64,000 nt of DNA from an uncultured Tolumonas sp. GTDB lineage: Bacteria > Pseudomonadota > Gammaproteobacteria > Enterobacterales > Aeromonadaceae. The position numbers and the translations under genes are program-made. Below the pieces are notes generated by a model, which did not search any database, was not told the origin of the DNA, and saw only the letters and a list, made by a program, of their open reading frames with translations. The DNA lies in assembly GCF_963556105.2 (NCBI RefSeq), contig NZ_OY829944.1:502501-566500 (forward strand), in the 5' to 3' direction. Positions 16,687-26,095 of this stretch are shown piece by piece. Position 1 is the first letter of the stretch, and each line of letters opens with the position of its first letter.

Positions 16687-17472
16687 ATGAAGAGTAAAAA
16701 ACTACTGGTAGCAACATTGGGTTTATTTACTTGTTTGCAAGTATTTGCATTTGATGAAGCTGGTCGTTGGAGCAGTGGCTGGGGCCAAGGCACCAGCGAA
16801 TATGAGACGAAAGTGAGTGAACAGAATAAGCTTTATATTGCCTGCAGTGACTCGAAAAAAGTTAGCATGATTGCAACCGTCAATGGCAAAGAATATGGTT
16901 CTTATTCCAATATTGCTTTTTCGCTCATTGTTGATGGAACCCAGTACGATGAGCCATACAACACAGAATCGCGTGTTGGTGGGAACAATTTCTACGATAT
17001 GTGGGAGAAATTACGAAAAGCTCATCAGATTGAATTGCTCACCTCTGATGGCCAAAAACTGACTCTACCAACTCAGGATGCGGAAAAAGTGCTTCCTTCT
17101 ACTAATTCTAAAGATTTTGCTTGCTTGATGAATAATACAGCCCCTGAACCGGCAGTGTCAGATAATACTTCCGTTCAAGCATTGCAACCCAACGAGTTGA
17201 GTGTTGGTACGCGAATAAATCGATACTGGGGGGTGCCAATTTTGCAAGTCACTAGTCGAACAGACAAACTAGTTGTGACCGATATTATTCTAAATAGAGG
17301 GAATTGTTTGATAAGGAACAAGAGTAAATTCAAAGTTAATGGAGATCTTAGACTCCCCGTTTCTATAGCGTTTGGAAATACAGCTGAGTTCTATATCGTT
17401 CCATCTAACTGCAATATGCTTGAGGTTAATGTTGTTACCGATCGTGGGAATGTGGTTTTCACATTTCATTAA
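16687..17472 (+). CDS. Secreted protein of unknown function
   Basis: The 261-aa protein has a Sec signal peptide (MKSKKLLVATLGLFTCLQVFA, cleavage after AFA-like residues 20 to 22). The mature part has two cysteine pairs: one in the N-terminal half (YIACSDSKK, FACLMNN) and one in the C-terminal half (NRGNCLIRN, VPSNCNML), so it likely folds as two disulfide-linked periplasmic domains joined by a Pro/Ser-rich linker near 148 to 165. The C-terminal part resembles a small beta-sandwich. I do not recognise the family. It has its own AAGGGG site and stands alone. Confidence 0.65.
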   Translation: MKSKKLLVATLGLFTCLQVFAFDEAGRWSSGWGQGTSEYETKVSEQNKLYIACSDSKKVSMIATVNGKEYGSYSNIAFSLIVDGTQYDEPYNTESRVGGNNFYDMWEKLRKAHQIELLTSDGQKLTLPTQDAEKVLPSTNSKDFACLMNNTAPEPAVSDNTSVQALQPNELSVGTRINRYWGVPILQVTSRTDKLVVTDIILNRGNCLIRNKSKFKVNGDLRLPVSIAFGNTAEFYIVPSNCNMLEVNVVTDRGNVVFTFH

Positions 17473-17643
17473 TAACGCATTGAATAGCAAGTTGACTAAG
17501 TCGGGGAGGGTGACCTCCTTGACCCATGGTCAAAAAGTAAAAATGAGATAAGAGCATCAGCTTTATAAATTAAATTAGGTATTTTAAATGTATAGATTTG
17601 AGCACATGCTCTGGGATCAATTATGTGTATTAGTCGCGACTTG

Positions 17644-18810
17644 ATCTGACACTTCTGTTTGAAAAGAAGAGAGTTACCGGTTTTGATATGGGTGTCGAAT
17701 CCTTAATCAAAACAACCTAGAGGTAACTCTCATGATCCATAGTAACAATCCCGTTATTAAACACAAAGCAGGTCTTCTCAATTTGGCAGAAGAGCTGAAT
17801 AACGTTTCCCGTGCCTGTAAAGTCATGGGCGTATCCAGAGACACCTTCTATCGCTATAAAGAACTGGTCGAAGAAGGTGGTATCGATGCTTTGCTTGATA
17901 AATCTCGACGCGCTCCCAACTTAAAAAATCGCACTGACGATACGACAGAACAAGCTGTCATCAATTATGCCATTGAGTATCCGGCACATGGACAACAGCG
18001 AACCAGTAATGAACTTCGTAAACAGGGCATCTTCATCTCGGGAAGTGGTGTGCGTTCAGTCTGGCTACGTCATGATTTAGAGAACTTTAAAAAACGACTT
18101 AAGGCGCTGGAACACAAGGTGGCTCAAGACGGTATATTGCTGTCTGACGCTCAAATTGCAGCGCTGGAACGCAAGCAGCAGGATGATGAAGTCTGTGGCG
18201 AAATTGAAACGATGCATCCAGGTTATCTGGGCTCACAGGACACGTTTTATGTTGGCAATCTAAAAGGTGTCGGAAGAATTTATCAACAAACGTTCGTCGA
18301 TACCTATTCCAAAGTTGCTTATTGCAAACTGTATACAACAAAAACGCCCATTACAGCCGCCGACTTGCTGAATGATCGCGTATTACCGTTTTTTGCAGCT
18401 CAGAATATTCCGATGCTGCGAATATTGACCGACCGAGGCACGGAATATTGCGGGAAAGTTGAGCAGCACGATTACCAGTTATATCTGGCCATTAACGATA
18501 TCGATCATACAAAAACAAAAGCAATGTCCCCGCAGACGAACGGCATTTGCGAACGATTCCATAAGACAATCCTTCAGGAGTTTTACCAAGTCACATTCAG
18601 GAAAAAGCTGTACAGCGATTTAGATAGTCTTCAGTCAGATCTGGACATCTGGTTGAGCTATTACAATAATCAGCGAACCCATCAAGGAAAAATGTGCTGT
18701 GGCCGAACACCAATGGAAACGTTTATTGATGGTAAAAAAGTCTGGGAAGAAAAGAATTTGAACCAGATTTAATCTGACAGACACCCATTAAAAATCGGTA
18801 ACTGTCAGAT
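17644..18810 (+). mobile_element. IS481-family insertion sequence
   Basis: The element is bounded by inverted ends ATCTGACA and TGTCAGAT and flanked by direct CTTG repeats (17640-17643 and 18811-18814), taken as a 4-bp target duplication. Inside each end the sequence GTTACCG(A/G)TTTT ... ATGGGTGTC is shared. The left end has about 21 extra bases (CTTCTGTTTGAAAAG...) between the terminal 8 bp and that shared block, so the ends are not symmetrical. Confidence 0.75.
17732..18772 (+). CDS. IS481-family transposase
   Basis: The 346-aa transposase has an N-terminal HTH (NNVSRACKVMGVSRDTFYRY) and a second winged helix (RTSNELRKQGIFISGSGVRS). The rve integrase core follows, with candidate catalytic Asp190 (TFVDTYSK), Asp234 (LTDRGTEYC) and Glu274 (NGICERFHK); the D-E spacing of 40 fits a DDE enzyme. 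The ending NNQRTHQGKMCCGRTPMETF is typical of the family. The frame is intact, so the IS is probably active. A GAGGTAACTC stretch precedes the ATG. Confidence 0.93.
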   Translation: MIHSNNPVIKHKAGLLNLAEELNNVSRACKVMGVSRDTFYRYKELVEEGGIDALLDKSRRAPNLKNRTDDTTEQAVINYAIEYPAHGQQRTSNELRKQGIFISGSGVRSVWLRHDLENFKKRLKALEHKVAQDGILLSDAQIAALERKQQDDEVCGEIETMHPGYLGSQDTFYVGNLKGVGRIYQQTFVDTYSKVAYCKLYTTKTPITAADLLNDRVLPFFAAQNIPMLRILTDRGTEYCGKVEQHDYQLYLAINDIDHTKTKAMSPQTNGICERFHKTILQEFYQVTFRKKLYSDLDSLQSDLDIWLSYYNNQRTHQGKMCCGRTPMETFIDGKKVWEEKNLNQI

Positions 18811-18953
18811 CTTGTCTGAACTAGTACAATTTAGCTTTCTGTAAAACGAGCTTTGTGCATAAGTTGTTCTCCTTTGAACAATGCGGAGATCTTTAAAAGT
18901 AACTGCTTCTATTATGTCAGGACTTGCATCCGCATCTATTTGAAATAATTAAA

Positions 18954-20132
18954 CTATTCCTCATCACTTCTCACTTGATTCCTTCCACTATTTTTAGCGA
19001 GATATAAGGCACTGTCTGCTCGACTAATTATCTGTGCCAGTTTCCAGCTATTTTTATTAGCAGTAGCAACACCCATACTGACAGTGATATGAAATGGTGC
19101 TTGTTTTACATCCGAGGTGAAATCACATTGAGCAATTCTATTCCGGAGTTTCTCTGCCCAATTAACCGCATCTTGTAATTTACAATCAGGTAAAATAATC
19201 ACGAATTCTTCACCACCATATCGAGCAACAATATCACAATACCGCGCTTGCCCCTTTATTTCTCTCGCAAGTGTCTGTAATACCTTATCACCCACAGGGT
19301 GACCGTATGAGTCATTTATTTTTTTGAAATGGTCTATATCGAGAATAATTAAACTCCAAATTTTAGAGGATATATGAGCAGTTAATTCCAGCGTCTCACT
19401 TAATTCGATAAGTGCATATCGATTATAAATACCGGTAAGGGCATCATAAGTCGCATGCACATAAAGACGGTTTTGCAACCATTGCGATGAGATCATTAAT
19501 ATACTAATGCCAATAAGCAATAATGTGAAACTTGCACCAAGCATGATTGTGATATTGCTTATGTTTGTGTCAAAGAGCCTGATTGGAAAGTTAAGAAAGG
19601 TTGTGCTAATCATTCGATAGCTCATCAATACGATCGTTATAATAAAAGAGAACGCACACAACAATCGTCCTGTTTCATTTGCTTTTCGGCCTTTTAATGA
19701 TTCGTACAATATTCGCCAAGCAATGATAATGATAACTAAAGAAATGATTGAAGTTCTTAAAGGGAAATATATATCACCGGCTTGTTGTGTTAGCGCGAAC
19801 AGGGTGGTAAAGAATGGGGGGATCACCCAAAATATCCGTCGATCTTTGACAGAATAAACCTTGGTATATTGCCTAATACCTAACCACATCCAGCAATAAC
19901 CGCACACGATGAAACTATTTCCGAAACAAACACTAGCCCATAAAGGTATGTACATTCGTAAAAATAAAGCCATGAGACCGAGCGTCCAGGCAGCAAAACT
20001 GGCACTCCAATATCGCATGCCTGGGCAGGTAATTTTATCGAGAGAGCTAAAACATAATAAAAGAGAGAAACAAAAACTAATCATGATATTCATGATAATA
20101 ATCGTCTTTACATCGAGGATCAGTTCGTTCAT
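18954..20132 (-). CDS. Membrane-bound diguanylate cyclase (GGEEF)
   Basis: This 392-aa protein has about seven hydrophobic segments in residues 10 to 225, forming an integral membrane sensor region without an obvious named domain. A C-terminal GGDEF domain (about 230 to 385) follows: DALTGIYNRYAL, LDIDHFKKINDSYGHPVGDK, the active-site YGGEEF and AQIISRADSALYLAKNSGRN. The inhibitory RxxD (RYCD) lies five residues before GGEEF, so product inhibition should be intact. It should make c-di-GMP in response to a membrane signal. A CRP-like site lies upstream at 20299. It is the first of several c-di-GMP genes in the island. Confidence 0.92.
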   Translation of the reverse strand: MNELILDVKTIIIMNIMISFCFSLLLCFSSLDKITCPGMRYWSASFAAWTLGLMALFLRMYIPLWASVCFGNSFIVCGYCWMWLGIRQYTKVYSVKDRRIFWVIPPFFTTLFALTQQAGDIYFPLRTSIISLVIIIIAWRILYESLKGRKANETGRLLCAFSFIITIVLMSYRMISTTFLNFPIRLFDTNISNITIMLGASFTLLLIGISILMISSQWLQNRLYVHATYDALTGIYNRYALIELSETLELTAHISSKIWSLIILDIDHFKKINDSYGHPVGDKVLQTLAREIKGQARYCDIVARYGGEEFVIILPDCKLQDAVNWAEKLRNRIAQCDFTSDVKQAPFHITVSMGVATANKNSWKLAQIISRADSALYLAKNSGRNQVRSDEE

Positions 20133-20298
20133 TACTCATGACGCCTTTTCATGCTTATTCAAACCATAGTCACTTTCGCCTATTTATTAATCAATTCTAA
20201 TCATTAGAACAATATCGCTGTATTTAGTGCGATAAAACTCCTGCAGTACTATTGTTTGGTAAGATATAATTGTAATATCAGTTTGGTGTCGCTTTAGA

Positions 20299-20314
20299 TG
20301 TGGCATAAGTCACA
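20299..20314. promoter_or_regulatory. Possible cAMP-CRP site upstream of the cyclase gene
   Basis: TGTGGCATAAGTCACA matches TGTGA-N6-TCACA at nine of ten positions. It lies 167 bp upstream of the start of the membrane cyclase gene on the minus strand. Confidence 0.5.
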
Positions 20315-20387
20315 TTTCAAATTTTTCTTAATAAATACAACCTCAAAATCTCGTCACCCTGATGAGGGTGATAGCCTAGACATTCCG

Positions 20388-21416
20388 TTAAAGCTGTTTG
20401 TTGACGATCCTTTTTGCTTCTTTTTCTTTATACATTCGTCGATCGGCTACTTCTATCAATTCTTCAATATTCTTTCCATCAACATCAAATATGGAATAGC
20501 CAATACTGACATGTAGGGGAATATTATTTTTTTCAAAGATAAATGCATGGTTTAGCGATGTCGTTATCCGCTGATAAAGTGTTTTCGCATCTTCTATACC
20601 ATGAATTTTATTCAGAATAATGCCAAATTCATCGCCACCCAATCGAGATAGTGTGTCATATTCACGTATCGATGTGTTGACTCTTAAGGCTACTTCTTTG
20701 ATTGCCGCATCACCAGCGCGATGGCCTAAATGATCATTGATCTGTTTTAAGCTATCCATATCAAAAATCACGATACCAAATATCTCTCCCGAGCGTTGCG
20801 ATTCTAATATGATCCGTCTTAATCGATCAAAAAATAAAGCTCTATTGGAAACACCAGTAAGTTGGTCTGTCGTGGCTTTAATATAAAGCTCATTAACACC
20901 ATATTCTGTTGCTGTATGCATGGAGGCTGCTATTAAATCAGACAGTAATTTGACAATTTCAATATCTTTATGAGCAAACGCATTGGGGCGTTTATATAAA
21001 ATTTTAAGAACCCCGATGTTTTCATCTCTAAATTTTAATGGATTCACAATCATGGAACGTAAACCGACTGCGTTACAAGCCTCACGATTTACACGTTCAT
21101 CCTGTTCCGAATCATAACAAACCAGTGTTTTTCCCACTTCAACAACATAGCCTGACAGGCTATTCGCCATTGGTAATCGGAGTCCGAGTTGATTTTCTGC
21201 TAATCCACTGACGGCTCGATAAACCATTTCACCGGCTTCTGATAATTCAATGACAGCGCCATCTGCGTGAGTCAGTCTTTGTGTTTCGCGGGTTACCATT
21301 TGCATGATTGACGCAAGATCCAGCCCTTGTTGCACCACGTTTGTTTGCAGAGCAATGATCTCAAGCAGTTGACCTTTGGTAACGTTACACCGGGTATTAA
21401 CATGTTCCATATGCAA
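20388..21416 (-). CDS. GAF-GGDEF diguanylate cyclase
   Basis: The 342-aa soluble protein has a GAF domain at about residues 20 to 165 (TQRLTHADGAVIELSEAGEM, RSMIVNPLKFRDENIGVLKI). A GGDEF domain follows at about 180 to 340 (DQLTGVSNRALFFDRLRRII, FDMDSLKQINDHLGHRAGD, LGGDEFGIIL). RxxD (REYD) stands five residues before GGDEF, so the inhibitory site is present. The GAF may bind a small ligand or a cyclic nucleotide. It is divergent from the chemoreceptor gene at 21690, with a 273-bp shared upstream region. Confidence 0.93.
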   Translation of the reverse strand: MHMEHVNTRCNVTKGQLLEIIALQTNVVQQGLDLASIMQMVTRETQRLTHADGAVIELSEAGEMVYRAVSGLAENQLGLRLPMANSLSGYVVEVGKTLVCYDSEQDERVNREACNAVGLRSMIVNPLKFRDENIGVLKILYKRPNAFAHKDIEIVKLLSDLIAASMHTATEYGVNELYIKATTDQLTGVSNRALFFDRLRRIILESQRSGEIFGIVIFDMDSLKQINDHLGHRAGDAAIKEVALRVNTSIREYDTLSRLGGDEFGIILNKIHGIEDAKTLYQRITTSLNHAFIFEKNNIPLHVSIGYSIFDVDGKNIEELIEVADRRMYKEKEAKRIVNKQL

Positions 21417-21689
21417 CCTTTAGGTGAGCGCAGATTATGGATAGAACCATAAATTGTGTGCATATTTTAATAGTAGTCAAAAACACCACCACTTCCGAAA
21501 ATTTAAAAGAACAACGGTTAACCCAAAACTGTATAAAAATTAAACACCAGCAACCGTAAATTGTTCGATTTTAATACGTTTCTTTGTTGAATTTGGGGGT
21601 GACTCTAGAAACCGGAAGTATATCAAAGTAATAGCACATGATGAGACTCTAATATATCGGCGATGGATCGCCATTAAAGGGAGATAACA
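21417..21689. other. Divergent intergenic region between cyclase and chemoreceptor genes
   Basis: These 273 bp carry the start regions of both genes. Only a Shine-Dalgarno (AAAGGGAG at about 21676) before the chemoreceptor is clear. No operator or promoter was identified with confidence. Confidence 0.4.
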
Positions 21690-23666
21690 ATGCAGAATAA
21701 TCAACCCGTTACTCAAAAAGAAATAAAACTCAACGCGGATATGCGCATTGTGTCGATGACTGACTTACAAGGTGATATTACGTTTGTTAACCGTGATTTT
21801 CTTGAGATCAGTGGATTTACTGAGGATGAATTGGTCGGGAAACATCACAACATGATCCGACATCCGGACATGCCATCTGCCGCGTTTGCGGACTTATGGC
21901 AGACGGTCAAATCAGGTCAAGTCTGGCGTGGAATAGTAAAGAACCGGTGTAAGAACGGCGACCACTATTGGGTTGACGCAACGGTCATGCCGATTGTTCA
22001 AAACGGCACTACGGTTGGGTATCAGTCTGTTCGTAATCAGCCAACACAAGAACAAATACAACAAGCCGAATCGCTTTACACTAAGTTGCGGCAAAATACC
22101 TCATTAAACATTCCCAAACCTCATGGCTGGCAAACTTGGTCGTTAAATAAAAAAGCATGGCTGCTTGGTGGTACAACATTACTGACATCGATCGTTTTGT
22201 TAATACAAGAACTGACTGATCGGTTTGCCCATCCTGAAACGGCAGATAGTTTGATCTATACCTTTTTACATCTGCTTAATTTCTTAGGATGTTTTGCATT
22301 TTTTATCTTTTTAAACCGCTGTGTCATTCGCCCACTTCGGCAGGCCACTCGAAATCTGGTTAACATGGCAAATGGTGATTTGACCGAATCGTTGCCTAAT
22401 CATACGCATGATGAAATTGGGCAGATGCGACTGTCGATCCGAATGTTGCAATCCCGCTTGCTGGCCATTTTTGGGCGGTTTGGCGAGTCCTGTCTGACCT
22501 TGACCAGTTCGGCGGGTCAGCTCGCGAGAACCAGTGATAGTACCTTGCAGTCCATGGATAACCAGCACAATGAAACCACGCAGGTTGCCACGGCGATGCA
22601 GGAAATGCATGCCACGGTACAGGAAGTAGCGCATAACACGGAATTTGCGGCCGCAGAGGCCAAAACAGCGTTAATGGCCACGAATAGTGGTCAGGACATT
22701 GTGTTGCAAGCCAGAAATTCCATCGAAAAACTGGTTCAGGAAGTAGAAACAACGGGCGAAGTAGTTACCAATGTCGCCACTCATAGTCAGCAAATTACCA
22801 AGATCACCGATGTGATCAGTGGTATTGCGGATCAAACCAACTTGTTAGCATTGAATGCGGCTATCGAGGCGGCACGAGCCGGTGAACAAGGTCGCGGGTT
22901 TGCGGTGGTTGCCGATGAAGTTCGTAGCCTTGCCAAAAGAACACAGCAAGCAACGAACGAAATCAGAACAATGATTGATCAATTGCACAGTGAAATTGAT
23001 CAGACAGTGACAGCAATGCAATCCAGTCGCGCGAGTGCGGATGATGCTGTTTCTGGCATAGATCAAACTACAACGGCATTAGTGGCCATCATGGAGTCAG
23101 TCAACAGACTGAATGACATGAATAACCAGATAGCAACTGCCGCAGAGGAACAATCAGCCGTCACGCAGGAAATGAGCCAGAATGTTGAAAATATTAGTGC
23201 GTTGGCTTATCGGGCAAAAGAAGATGCAAGTCTCATAGACCAACATAGCCGCCATCTAGCAACGCTCTCTGCACATCTGCAAACGGCGTCGAATCAGTTT
23301 AAGTTGAGCAACGCCAATTTGGATTTTACGGCGGCACGCAATGCACATCTGGATTGGGTCAAGAAATTAGAGCGTTATCTGGCCGGGGATAAGAATGCGA
23401 TCAATGTAAACACATTGTCCGACCATCGCTCTTGCTTACTGGGACATTGGTACTACGGCGTGGGTACTCAAAAGTACGGTTCGTTACCGGATATGAAAGA
23501 TCTCGAAGTGCCCCATGCTGAGTTACACAAAAAAGTAGGATTAGCCGTGAAATGGTACGATCAAGGCAATATGCAAGAAGCCAATAAACTGCTGAATGAT
23601 GTAAGACGGCTATCTGGGGTTGTGGTGAGCAAGCTTGAGTTGTTAAAACAACAAACTATAGGGTAG
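21690..23666 (+). CDS. PAS-containing methyl-accepting chemotaxis protein with CZB domain
   Basis: The 658-aa receptor has an Aer-like N-terminal PAS (about 15 to 125): [20 protein letters not shown] and [17 protein letters not shown]. Two close membrane helices follow (about 155 to 215), then HAMP (about 215 to 268). The methyl-accepting region ends in the hairpin tip [20 protein letters not shown]. At the C-terminus (about 548 to 650) is a CZB zinc-binding domain: [37 protein letters not shown]. The PAS may sense redox or energy state. CZB domains bind zinc and respond to hypochlorous acid or zinc, so this receptor could combine two inputs. It lacks a periplasmic domain. Confidence 0.92.
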   Translation: MQNNQPVTQKEIKLNADMRIVSMTDLQGDITFVNRDFLEISGFTEDELVGKHHNMIRHPDMPSAAFADLWQTVKSGQVWRGIVKNRCKNGDHYWVDATVMPIVQNGTTVGYQSVRNQPTQEQIQQAESLYTKLRQNTSLNIPKPHGWQTWSLNKKAWLLGGTTLLTSIVLLIQELTDRFAHPETADSLIYTFLHLLNFLGCFAFFIFLNRCVIRPLRQATRNLVNMANGDLTESLPNHTHDEIGQMRLSIRMLQSRLLAIFGRFGESCLTLTSSAGQLARTSDSTLQSMDNQHNETTQVATAMQEMHATVQEVAHNTEFAAAEAKTALMATNSGQDIVLQARNSIEKLVQEVETTGEVVTNVATHSQQITKITDVISGIADQTNLLALNAAIEAARAGEQGRGFAVVADEVRSLAKRTQQATNEIRTMIDQLHSEIDQTVTAMQSSRASADDAVSGIDQTTTALVAIMESVNRLNDMNNQIATAAEEQSAVTQEMSQNVENISALAYRAKEDASLIDQHSRHLATLSAHLQTASNQFKLSNANLDFTAARNAHLDWVKKLERYLAGDKNAINVNTLSDHRSCLLGHWYYGVGTQKYGSLPDMKDLEVPHAELHKKVGLAVKWYDQGNMQEANKLLNDVRRLSGVVVSKLELLKQQTIG

Positions 23667-23733
23667 AACAGGCTGATTACTATCAATTATCTATACTTGA
23701 ACTAGATATAGTAAATGTGAACAAGGTGCATGA

Positions 23734-26007
23734 ATGGCAACTATCAAACGTAATCTATGGGTGTTGTTCACATTTCTATTTCTTATTCATGTCATTGTAT
23801 TTTGTGTAATTACCTATGGTCGTTGGCACGGATTAATTACAGAACATCAGGTGAGACAAAGGCATTTGGTTGAACAGTTGTATAACTCAATTGATACTCG
23901 ATTGAATCAACAAGAAATGTTACTGAATATTCTCGGAAAAAAAATCGCCGCACTGAGTGTTAATGAGCTGGCATTAGGTAAAGCTGAACTGGATGAAATA
24001 TTAAATGCGAATGTCAATCTACTGGTCGGTTTGGGGTTCGCGACGCCAGATGGTCAGTTAAAAATTACAACATCCAATATTGATAGCTCTATACTGACCC
24101 ATCTTCTTGAAAAAACGAATAATGGTAATTCATTTCTGTATTCACTGACACAACCCAATCTCGTCTTGGGAAAAACCATTATCGATCCCAAAACTCAAAA
24201 TCCCATACTGACCCTGTTTAAATCAATTAGAGATAATAATCATAACTTACAAGGCGTTATGATCGCAGGTTTAATTGAGAATGGTGCTCATCAGATATTC
24301 AGCCCGATCACATTGATGGGCAATTATCATCAGATCATGATAATTAGAGGTCGAGATCTCCGACCTCAATTTGTGTCATCAGCGGATAATAGTGCGAACT
24401 ATGACAACAACATTAAATTGCCAAAAAATGAATACGGCAATTTTATTGAAGCCATTACATTGACATCAAAGAAACCGTTGATAGAGGCCATGAACAATAA
24501 TACGGATTATGTTTACAGCAGGAAAACACTTGATGGGCGTGACGAAGTCTTGGGCGTGGCAAGATATAATCAAAAATATGAGCTATGGGTTCGTTCAGAA
24601 ATACAATTTAAACATATTTTTGATGAAATAAAATTTACCTTTATTAAATATTTGATTTTTTCATTAGCAATACAAGTCATACTTTATTATTTATTCAGGG
24701 TGATCATAGAGTCAGAAAGCAAGCAACGAGAGGTGCTTGTTTATCAAGTAACGCATGATTTTTTGACGGGGCTTCCAAATTTACGTTATGTTTTAAATGA
24801 AGGCGAAGAATGGTTTTTGGATAAGAATCAGATTTTTTATTTAATTTTCATGAATGTTGAAAATTTAAAAAGCATCAATAACAACTTTGGACATAAAGTG
24901 GGTGATAGCATATTAATAGAACTTTCAAACCGGTTACAACAATTTATAGATCCTAGTGAACTAGTTATTCGGAGCAACGGGGATGAATTTTTACTGTTAG
25001 TAAGACAAAGTAATAGAGATATTTTATTGTTTGTTAGAGATATGATTTCTTATGCATCAAAAGAATATCACGTCAAAAATAATATTATTAAAGTGAAATT
25101 AAGTGCAGGGGTATCTAAATATCCTACTTATGGAGAAAGTCTTGATGATTTGTTAAGAACGGCCGACATTGCGATGTATAAAGCGCAGAAAAATAAAAAA
25201 ACATATTGTTTTTTTGAACCAAAAATGCAAAAGGCTTATTTTGAACAATTATTAATAGAAGAATATCTGCAAGATGCAATCAAGAACAATGAAGTGAGTT
25301 TGGTTTATCAGCCACAAGTTAATGTCAATGGGTCATTTCATGGTGTAGAAGCATTGGTAAGATGGAATAATCCTGTCTTGGGCCATGTCAGACCAGACAT
25401 TTTTATTAAAATTGCAGAAAATACCGGATTTATTGCGGAATTAGGGAAGTTTATTATTGAAACAGCATTGCGTGACATGAATCAGGTAAAACAAACATGT
25501 GGTACAGATTTTTATCTTTCTATTAATTTGTCTGTTAAGCAACTGTTGCAAGATAACTTTTTTTCTGAATTACTACAACAAATCAACGCTTCGAATGTAG
25601 CACCAGAAAGTTTGACCTTAGAGATAACAGAAAACCTATTTATTGAAGACATTAATTTTGTATTACCTTTATTAAAAGAAATCAGACAAGAAAGAATTAA
25701 TATTGCAATGGATGATTTTGGGACAGGGTATTCATCGTTAAATGTGTTACATCAACTCCCAATCAATGAGTTGAAGATTGATAAGAGCTTTGTTGATAAC
25801 ATATTGCATGATCCAATATCACACAACATGATCAAAAGTATTATTAGCATTGGTAAAACATGCGACATGGTGGTTGTGGCAGAAGGAATTGAAGAAGAAG
25901 ACCAGTTTGCAGAGTTGGTTGAGATTGGTTGTGATAGGTTTCAAGGGTATTTATTTTCAAAACCAATAACCAAAGAAGCGTTAATTAATTTTATTCAAAA
26001 AATGTGA
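23734..26007 (+). CDS. GGDEF-EAL c-di-GMP phosphodiesterase with periplasmic sensor
   Basis: The 757-aa protein starts with a membrane helix (about 8 to 27), a large periplasmic sensor (about 30 to 300, CACHE-like) and a second helix (about 302 to 325). The GGDEF domain (about 333 to 485) is degenerate: the active site reads NGDEF and the inhibitory RxxD is replaced by DPSE. The EAL domain (about 500 to 755) looks complete: GVEALVRWNN, NLSVKQLL, LEITENLF, MDDFGTGYSSLNVL, LKIDKSFVD and VVAEGIEEEDQ. So I infer it is a c-di-GMP phosphodiesterase, its GGDEF acting only as a regulatory module. It follows the chemoreceptor by 67 bp and may be in one operon. Confidence 0.92.
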   Translation: MATIKRNLWVLFTFLFLIHVIVFCVITYGRWHGLITEHQVRQRHLVEQLYNSIDTRLNQQEMLLNILGKKIAALSVNELALGKAELDEILNANVNLLVGLGFATPDGQLKITTSNIDSSILTHLLEKTNNGNSFLYSLTQPNLVLGKTIIDPKTQNPILTLFKSIRDNNHNLQGVMIAGLIENGAHQIFSPITLMGNYHQIMIIRGRDLRPQFVSSADNSANYDNNIKLPKNEYGNFIEAITLTSKKPLIEAMNNNTDYVYSRKTLDGRDEVLGVARYNQKYELWVRSEIQFKHIFDEIKFTFIKYLIFSLAIQVILYYLFRVIIESESKQREVLVYQVTHDFLTGLPNLRYVLNEGEEWFLDKNQIFYLIFMNVENLKSINNNFGHKVGDSILIELSNRLQQFIDPSELVIRSNGDEFLLLVRQSNRDILLFVRDMISYASKEYHVKNNIIKVKLSAGVSKYPTYGESLDDLLRTADIAMYKAQKNKKTYCFFEPKMQKAYFEQLLIEEYLQDAIKNNEVSLVYQPQVNVNGSFHGVEALVRWNNPVLGHVRPDIFIKIAENTGFIAELGKFIIETALRDMNQVKQTCGTDFYLSINLSVKQLLQDNFFSELLQQINASNVAPESLTLEITENLFIEDINFVLPLLKEIRQERINIAMDDFGTGYSSLNVLHQLPINELKIDKSFVDNILHDPISHNMIKSIISIGKTCDMVVVAEGIEEEDQFAELVEIGCDRFQGYLFSKPITKEALINFIQKM

Positions 26008-26049
26008 TGTTTATTTTTTTGTAATAATAGGAATGTGAGTTTATAAAAA

Positions 26050-26074
26050 TTAAGGCAGTTAAAAACTGCCTTAA
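26050..26074. terminator. Bidirectional hairpin between convergent signalling genes
   Basis: TTAAGGCAGTT, loop AAA, AACTGCCTTAA: a perfect 11-bp stem between the phosphodiesterase and the next chemoreceptor. Confidence 0.7.
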
Positions 26075-26095
26075 GTGATACCAAAGTATAAGAAT

